Of a stretch of 64,000 nt of DNA, positions 56,758 through 64,000 are shown one piece after another. Made by a program: the position numbers and the translations under genes. Source of the stretch: Climacium dendroides (lineage: Eukaryota > Streptophyta > Bryopsida > Hypnales > Climaciaceae). The notes below the pieces were generated by a model. That model was not told where the DNA came from. It did no database searches and saw only the letters and a list, made by a program, of their open reading frames with translations. The DNA lies in assembly GCA_950106755.1 (NCBI GenBank), contig OX467089.1:20131345-20195344 (forward strand), in the 5' to 3' direction. Position 1 is the first letter of the stretch. The number at the start of each line of letters is the position of its first letter.

Positions 56758-57587
56758 ATGTCTAGCGACAGATTAACCATAAATGCTCCTTTACTGTCTT
56801 ATATTGGAGCGGCATACACAAGGAGGTCTCGTCACAAGCTGCGAGGACTCAGTGATGAGAAGAAGTAGGCATTTATCGAGAGACACTCACGAGCTCAAGT
56901 TCATCTTGGAGAAGCAGTAGGCATCATAGCATCACAATCTATCGGTCAGCCAAGCACTCAAATAGTTCTTAACTTATTTCATAGCAATGGAACAACAGTT
57001 GTAGAGGTGCTCGAAGGGATACCTAGATTAAAGTTAATTCTAAATTGCTCCTTTAAACAGTTTACATAGACTATACATGTTACAAGGGACACAAGCCCTT
57101 CTCACTTTGTTTATATTACTGTTCCAAACATTGTGTCAACATAGTTTATACATTGCTCCTAGTGAATACAATGAATGTATCGTGTTTAGAATGCTCATTA
57201 ACAACAAGAAAATGGAAAAAATATTAGATTAGTCTAAAGACAATAAGAGACAAAATTCTAGAATCTGTAGAAGACAATAAAAACATACAAGTGCTTATCT
57301 CTCCTAAGTTTGAGCACATAATAGACATATCAATACAACATACAATAATAAAGAAGGACAAAAAGATGTTTGTGTACAACATAGTCAGGTCTACTATATT
57401 TCCTATACAAATCTATGGTGTCAGTGGTATAGAGCATGTAGTCATTGATGGACACCAAGTAGTCACAAAGGGTTCCAATCTCCTAAGCATATTGGGTCTC
57501 GACTTCGTAGACGTTGAACTCACTATATTTGATTTAGTTGTCTATTTCATAATAAAATTTGATATTTTTGTATCATTTCAAAAATAA
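56758..57587 (+). pseudogene. RNA polymerase largest-subunit C-terminal fragment, possibly NCLDV-like
   Basis: Broken, intronless fragment of the largest subunit of a multisubunit RNA polymerase (RPB1/A'' type). From the ATG at 56758 the frame runs through a stop ([18 protein letters not shown]) into the trigger-loop region: [20 protein letters not shown] then [11 protein letters not shown] and [11 protein letters not shown], matching the universal GExxGxxAAQSIGEPxTQM...GxPRL block. After frame changes it continues as LKTIRDKILESVEDN and VLISPKFEHIIDI, then IYGVSGIEHVVID and KGSNLLSILGLDFVDVELT, the domain-5 end that precedes the IYE-type motif. It departs from plant Pol I-V wording (GQPSTQ; H-x-N-G-T-T), and lack of introns and compact neighbours favour a giant-virus-like source. 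Nuclear retrocopy and plasmid origins are alternatives. Confidence 0.75.
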
Positions 57588-57599
57588 AAATTATATGAA

Positions 57600-58320
57600 A
57601 ATTTTAAATCAAATTTTTAGCAATAATTTGATATTTAAAGTTAAATAAATTTTATATTCTTTCTAAAATAAATTAGCAATAAATTTAATTTTAATCTCAT
57701 AACTTCATTGCAACAAAATTGACAAATTTTATTCTATAAAAATTAATATCGAATAAAATTATTCATTTATTATATTTATTTTTAATTAAATTATATTCTT
57801 ATAAAATTCATTTGAAAGTCAATAGATTTTATAGGCATTTTCAATGATAAATTAAAATCATATTTCAATATTATTTGTTATTCATTTTAAAAAATTGATC
57901 ACAAAAAAGATAAATAAATTATTGAGATATATCTTAGTTACATATCTTGTTCTTTGAGAATTTTAAAATAGAAAAGGCGTATTTTATAAAACTTAGACAA
58001 TAATACTTCACACATTATTGCTATACTATTGAGAATGTTAGACTATATAATGTTATACTATAGATTACATTTACTAAAAATAAAATTATTATTTTTACAT
58101 TTTTTATTGTTTAGACCTACATCTACAACTACAAATTATAAACTACAAACAATAGTTTTTTTTTTAATTTTTTAATTTAAAAATAATAATCTTTCAAATT
58201 ATTGATGTAAATATGTTAAAAATTCATCTTTTAAAATGTAAATTGGTCTATATTGAATATTATTTTGAATATTTATAATATTAAAATTTTTAATTATTTG
58301 AGGATTTATTGAACAATCCA
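57600..58320. other. Extremely AT-rich spacer
   Basis: About 80 percent A+T or more, no gene or ordered repeat recognised. It forms the right border of the island that carries the RNA polymerase fragment. Confidence 0.5.
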
Positions 58321-59300
58321 AAACAAAAGCATCAATTGAAAATTATGTTGAAAGTCAAACAGTCCTCTAGAGGCTCTAGATTTTCTTTAATGGATGGATG
58401 ATGAAGCTATAATTGCATTTCTAAATTTTTTCGTTAATTGACAAAGGCTCAGGAAACTATACTTTGTCAACAAGAAATTGAGGATTTAATTCATTGAAGT
58501 CAACTAGTGCTTCAATGTAAGCAGTAAGGGTGTTGTCAATTGTATAGACATTGTACACATATTCTAAAGGGTATGCATTTGTGTAATTTTGTATAGTATT
58601 GGAAGTAATTCAAGCAGTACTTGAAAGAATCCATTAACAAATCAAAGAGTAGTCACAACTTCAATTCTTTTGTATTCAATAATTAATAGGTCAAATACAT
58701 CTTCTTTCAAGCATTCTGTTGAAGGAGTTTGAGGAAAGCACATTTTGAAGTGAATCTAACATCAAGTTCTTAAAAAAACTTAGCTCTAATACCATAAACC
58801 AATAGGATTAGATTTTATATAGGAAAGAGTGGCTTAATTGACAAAGTTGTAAGGAGTCAATGTCACAATTTGATGCAATTCAATAAAGTCTTATCTTCTA
58901 TTATCTCCAAAGTAGACAATTATTGGTAATCTCTACAATTGGTAATATAAAATATATTATAACAATACAAAAAGGCTCATAATTAAATTTTTTTTGTCCA
59001 ATTGAATTTCATTCCATAAATATTATATGTCTTCACCATTGAGTTCTTCATAAATCTAATCTAAATTCTAAACTCTACACATACAATCACACATATACCA
59101 AAACACACTCTCAAGGCCCTTTTGGCTAGAGTCATTTACAATCCATTGGAATGCTCACCATTGAATGATATTTTTGACTCCCTTAATAGGTCTAGAACTC
59201 AAAAGTAGTTTCAATCTCCAAAACATGTCAATTCAAATCTACTAATGGTATATGATCCTTTATATCCTATTTGGTTTATATTTATACTATATATCTACTT
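58321..59300 (-). mobile_element. 5' end of a minus-strand LTR retrotransposon
   Basis: The complement of 58783-58794 reads TGGTATTAGAGC, one base from the initiator-methionine tRNA primer-binding site (TGGTATCAGAGC) used by Copia elements. Sequence to the right (58795 to about 59300) should then be LTR, and the left side (58780 to 58321) the leader and gag remnant, in which only scattered sense is left. The LTR outer end is not defined. Confidence 0.55.
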
Positions 59301-59599
59301 TTCTATTTGGTTGACTATAATCAACTATTCATAGTATCAATTAACAAATTGGTTAAATGAACATAAAAAATATCATTTTTACAATAAAAAATTAAATTGG
59401 CAAAATCCAAGGAAATAAATAAGTCTATATCATCTTTATATCTAGTGAAGAGCTACATACATGATAGACTAAAGGTTTATGTTAGTCTTTAGAAGAGGTG
59501 TCTTTGTTCAAGTATTAAATATAATTTATATTTTCCATTTGGCATTGAAATTTTAAAACAACTTATAACTATTTTAAATAATTGTTATCAAAAAGGAAG

Positions 59600-61860
59600 T
59601 GAAACAAAGCTTCACGTGTAGAATATCATCATTAAGATTCATTCTCTCACTTTTGTCAAAAATTAGATCGGCAAGAAGATTCTCTTTCTTCGCTTGGATA
59701 ATGGTGGAAAGTTCACTTCAAAAAAATTCCACCAATTTTGTCAAGACCACAACATTCAACGCCAATACACTAATCCATACAATCTTGCTCATAATGGAAT
59801 TCTTGAATGCACGAATCAGAATGGAGTATGTTGCATACAACTCACCTCTCTAATTCTTATTGGATTGAAGCTCTCTTTACAGCATGTTATCTACAAAATC
59901 TTTCTTATACTTCAACCTTAAATAAAACCATTCCTTTTGAATTATGGACCAGGCTTAAACCAAATTTAAGTCATCTCCAAATCTTTGGTTGTATAGTTTT
60001 CTCTCACATTCTTGACAAGAAGTGTACCAAGTTAGTAGACAAAGCCTTAAAGTGCGTCTTCTTTGGATATGGCAAACCACTTGGCATAAAAAGCTATCGC
60101 TTATATCATGTTGATATCAAACAACTCTTCTATAGTAGGGATGTCATCTTCTTTGAAGATGAATTATTATCCCTACAGCCACTTTTGTCTCCAATTATTA
60201 CTCCTTCACCAATAGCCTATGATGTTGCCAACTTTTATCTAGTTAATGATCCTCTTCTAGGTTCTATTCCCATTATGCCGGTCCAACCCCAAATTCCAAT
60301 TGTTTCATCTACTTCCACTCTTCAAGCCCCATCCCCAGGTTCTTCTCTAAAATTAGCCCTAGTCTCTCCTTTAGCTCAACCTTTACTACCCACCGCTTCT
60401 TTATTGACTGACTCAATTTTAGCGTTGTCTCCTCATCTTTTTTCTCATTATCGTCAATCTCATAGCCCCTACCACTAAGGACTTTTCAATGTCCAAATTG
60501 TGGAGCTTGGAATACCACGAAAGACCATAATGAAAATTATTATACATGCATTTTTGGCTCATGTCAATGAATCCAACTCTGTTAGCAAAGCTTTGTTCAG
60601 CCCTAATTCCATCCATTGACAAAAAGCTATGGATTTAAAATATAAGTCTTTGATTGACAATAAAACATGGCAACTTGTTGAGTCTCCTTTAAATTGATCC
60701 ATTTTTAGTTCCAAGTGAATTTTTCAACTAAAGTTTAACTCTAATGGATCTATATCATGTTTTAAAGCTTGTTTTGTTGCCTGTGGCTTTACTCAACAAG
60801 AGGGACTTTATTATACTGAGACTTTCTCTCTACTTCTTAAAATGACTATTTTATACATTCTTTTAGCCCTTGCAACATTATATGATTTTTATGTTTACCA
60901 AATGGATGTGATTACCACATTCTTAAATAAAACATTAAGTGAATAAATCTATATTACTCAGCACAATGGTTATATCAAACATGGTACCGGACATCTCGTT
61001 GCTAGTTAACATTAAGTGTGCTAGTTGCTCAAATCACTCTATGTCCAAATTCAATGCGACCGTGCAAATAAGACTTTGACCCTGTTTGAAGATAAATATA
61101 TTCAAGACATTTTACTTAAGTTTAATATGGCTTCATGCCATCTTGCCACTATTCTTCTTAAAGCTGGTATTTGTTATTCTTGACAACAAAGTGAAGATGT
61201 TCTTCCAAAGGACCAATTATTACCTTCTCAATCAATTATCTTATTTAGTTCATGAGCAACTTCCTGTTCATTGGGTTGGAGTTAAACATATTTTCCGCTA
61301 CCTTTGTAGAACCATGCATCATGTCTTGACCTACTATGGTCTCAATTTTCAACATATTGATTCTCATTTCTTACCTGACTGGAGTGACGTTGATTGGATT
61401 CGAGATCTTGATATGCACCGCTCAACTTCCGGTTACCTTTTCCAACTTAATTCTTATGTTATACCCTGGTAAAGCAAAAAACAATCTATTGTGGTTCTTT
61501 CTTCAACTGAAGCAAAATATTTTAGTGTCTACTGCTACAAAAGAACTTCTCTAGCTTCAAGCTTTTCTCCAAGAACTTGGTTACTCTCTCACCTTTCCAA
61601 GTACAATTTTCTGCGACAACCAATCCTATATTGTCCTAAGTAAAAATCCCAAGTTTCGTGCTAGGTCTAAACATATTGATATTTGATTTTACTTCCTACG
61701 CAAGAAAGTCTAGGCCAAGCTTCTCAAACTTGAATATACTTCAACCTCTACCATGTGGATTGACATTTTAACAAAATCCCTTCCCAAAGTTAAGTGTAGT
61801 ATAGTTTTTTTCTAAGACAAAACCAAGGCAATTCCAAAAGGTTCGTTTAAGGGGGAAAGC
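59600..61860 (+). pseudogene. Copia retrotransposon polyprotein, integrase to RNase H (broken)
   Basis: Degenerate Ty1/Copia pol in the order integrase, reverse transcriptase, RNase H. Integrase: FLRLDNGGKFTSKKFHQFCQ with a catalytic Asp, YTNPYNLAHNGI, then PFELWTRLKPNLSHLQIFGC, CVFFGYGKPLGIKSYRLY and the FYSRDVIFFED block that ends Copia integrases. Reverse transcriptase (from about 60620): NKTWQLVE, CFKACFVACGFTQQEGLYY, YQMDVITTFLNKTLSE, with stops and no YxDD left. RNase H (from about 61240): VGVKHIFRYLCRTMHHVLTY, HFLPDWSDVDW, STSGYLFQL, and after a stop SKKQSIVVLSSTEAKY. A polypurine tract follows at 61849-61859. Gag, protease and the 5' LTR are absent. Many stops and frameshifts. Confidence 0.9.
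61849..61859 (+). other. Polypurine tract of the plus-strand Copia element
   Basis: AAGGGGGAAAG about 50 bases beyond the end of the RNase H remnant, the usual place for plus-strand priming. A 3' LTR would begin just after it, but its far end is not recognisable. Confidence 0.7.
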
Positions 61861-61864
61861 TCAA

Positions 61865-64000
61865 ATTAGCTTAGTGTTTTAATTAGCTAATGTCACTTTG
61901 TAGGTAAATCTCTCTTCCTTTAAATTTCAAACATATTATTCGTTACCACAAGTTATGTTAGTAGGAGTTGGGATAAATGGCTTATTTCTATTTTCCTCAC
62001 ACTAGTAATCCGTCAATTAGCAATTTTTAGGTTTTATCCCACTATGACTGTAAATCTATCTTCTCAAACAAAGTCAAAGTAAATAGATGAGAATCAATAG
62101 TCAAATTCAATTGTCATTTTTCAATAAACGTTAAACAATAGCCACAATGTTAGTATTCATTTTCAATTGTCATTTAGCAATAGTAATTTTTCAATAATCA
62201 CTTTTAACAAGTAATCAATCAATAGTCTCTTTTCAATAGTCACAAATCGATAGTCGAACTACACATACAAGACAAATCACATTTTATTTAAATTTAAAAT
62301 TGTAAAACCACAAGGTAAAGTGCATACAAAGGAATGTATCAACTTTCTATGGAGAGTTGGAAGTTAAAATAAACTTGCAATAATTTGACTTAGATGGGAA
62401 TACAAAAGCTACACATGAAATATAACAAACTATTTCATAGTTTTAATAAGAACTTCTAATTTAAAACTCAAAAGTTCAAAGCTAAATGAATCTCATGTGG
62501 GATACTACCACTATAACATTAACAATTTTTAAATTGCCAAAATCTATAACTAGTTGTGATATGGATTCTATCCACAACAAAAGTTCTTGGTCTTCATTGC
62601 AATTTCAACCACATAGAAAATATTAAGCACTAATATACTTGAGCAATTGACAAAATCAATAGTCGGATGTTCAATGTGATCTTTTCAATAGTCAATTTTA
62701 GTAGCATGGCTATTCAATGGTCAATATTCAATAAACTTTGTTATGTGTAGAAATAAGTCAACATAGCAATAATCATTTCATCAATAGTCTTTTATAACCA
62801 GCTCAAATTTATATTTAAAATTGTCCTTCATTTAATTATACAATCTAAGTCTACTAGTCCCGAAGGACCGGTAAATTCCTTCACTTCATCTTCACATGTT
62901 GTAATTCTATATTTATACCAATTTATGCATAATGATTAATTTATTATTCTCACAACCTCTCGGCAATAATGCTTCAAATTAATTTAATTCTCTTCACATT
63001 TTTAATTGAATATGTAGTTAATTTTCCTTACAATTTCTCTCGGAGTTTGCTTCTTAATAATTAAATATAAAACTCTCAAAATTATCACACAATGCTCCGC
63101 GGTTATTCTCTCCAAGAAAAATCAAATGTATATGTGTTCTAAATTACTCACATTTAATCTCTCGGCAATAATTATTAAAAATTAATTACCATAAACAATT
63201 GGCCAACCGGCTCTTTCTTTAATTCACAAAATACTATGTTAATTAATTAAATATTCACACTCTTAAATTACTTCCACAACAAAATACAATTTAATTTTCC
63301 ACTTAAAGAAATTATTTGAATCACTCAATTCTATCAACAAAAACTAAGAGGATTACAATAAGTATTCTCACAATATAACTCTTTAAAAATGAACAATTAA
63401 TTCTTTAAGCAATTATAGAACTTCTCTTTACACTCTAAGTCAATAATCAACAATTATCTCTCCAATTCCCTCAGCGAAGATAATAATTATTATTTTATAA
63501 ATTAATTTCTCTCAATTATCTCTCAACAATAAGGCTCCAATTAAATTAAATTGTATTATCCTTCACAAATAACACTCAAAGAATGACAAGTGATAACACA
63601 AAAATTATCCTCACAATGATTAATAAATTTTCAATTACTCTCCAAACTTCACTTACAATTATGAAATTATCAAACACTCTTAATAAATTAACACATACAC
63701 ACACAATTGCCCTCACGGCAAAGATATTAAAAATCACACAAAATTACTTAGCCTAAGCTCAAGCTATGGACACTCAAGGAAGATACAACAATTCACACAA
63801 TGACATAAAAAACAAAGAATGCAAGAGAGAGAGAGACAAGGGAAGGAAAAAAAACACTTATACCAAATTCAAGATTTGAAAAGACATGAGAGACAACCTC
63901 CCAACTACAACTACCTTAACTTAATTTTAATTTCATTCATTCAAAATAAAATCAACAAATTTAATTCATTTCCATTCATTTTAAATTATCCTCTGAAAAT
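61865..64000. repeat. Degenerate AT-rich repeats with CAATAGTC and CTCTCGGCAATAAT words
   Basis: Two styles of repetition. From 62060 to about 62790 words like (T)CAATAGTC(A/T) recur many times. From 62940 to about 63730 a unit of roughly 60 bp recurs with CTCTCGGCAATAAT or decayed forms (CTCTCGGAG, CTCCGCGG, CCTCAGCGAAGATAAT, CCTCACGGCAAAGAT) followed by AATTAATT. No gene. A GA run lies at 63824-63838. Confidence 0.55.

Overview
The window looks like nuclear DNA of a land plant, probably a seedless one (bryophyte or fern grade). The grounds are GT-AG split genes, a plant-type PUS3 gene with AAACCCTAA boxes in its first intron, a fungal/algal-type FTR1 iron permease (to my knowledge a family not usual in flowering plants), Copia, hAT, MULE and CACTA transposons, and a possible giant-virus-like insertion. 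The species is not identified. The DNA is AT-rich and gene-poor. Only two host genes look intact: FTR1 (35405-36343, minus, no intron) and PUS3 (45032-51159, minus, 15 exons that join in frame to 539 codons).

Left third (1-19765): a nest of transposons. A hAT transposase gene on the minus strand is cut in two, with its N-terminal half at 19313-19765 and its C-terminal half at 117-1450. A short unidentified insert lies in the cut, and inside that insert sits a 17.3-kb Mutator-like element (1683-18980) with about 90-bp degenerate terminal inverted repeats and a 9-bp target duplication (TCTTTGTTG). The MULE carries two divergent genes. On the minus strand is a decayed SWIM-type transposase (2398-6652). 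On the plus strand is a gene of about 13 exons (7707-15188) with a ParB/Srx-like domain followed by a bacterial-type beta-class N4/N6 DNA methyltransferase-like domain whose catalytic DPPY is DIPE. The same element holds an 85-bp palindrome-bearing tandem repeat, two related intronic minisatellites, a CACTA-type hairpin MITE and a possible captured host exon. This two-gene MULE is the most notable system in the window; functionally it invites comparison with the VANDAL elements, which encode anti-silencing proteins.

Middle (19.8-45.0 kb): mostly AT-rich intergenic DNA with degenerate repeats, including a dispersed family with plus copies near 28.6, 33.0 and 37.8 kb and an inverted copy near 41.6-42.2 kb. 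FTR1 sits in a GC-richer island (about 33.6-37.7 kb) between these repeats.

Right third (45.0-64.0 kb): PUS3, a 246-bp foldback element just upstream of it, then decayed Copia retrotransposons on both strands. Between the Copia remnants lies a compositional island (55.3-57.6 kb) with an intact intronless coiled-coil ORF, a 59-aa ORF, and a broken C-terminal fragment of a multisubunit RNA polymerase largest subunit, best explained as a giant-virus-like (NCLDV) insertion. The last 2 kb are degenerate AT-rich repeats.
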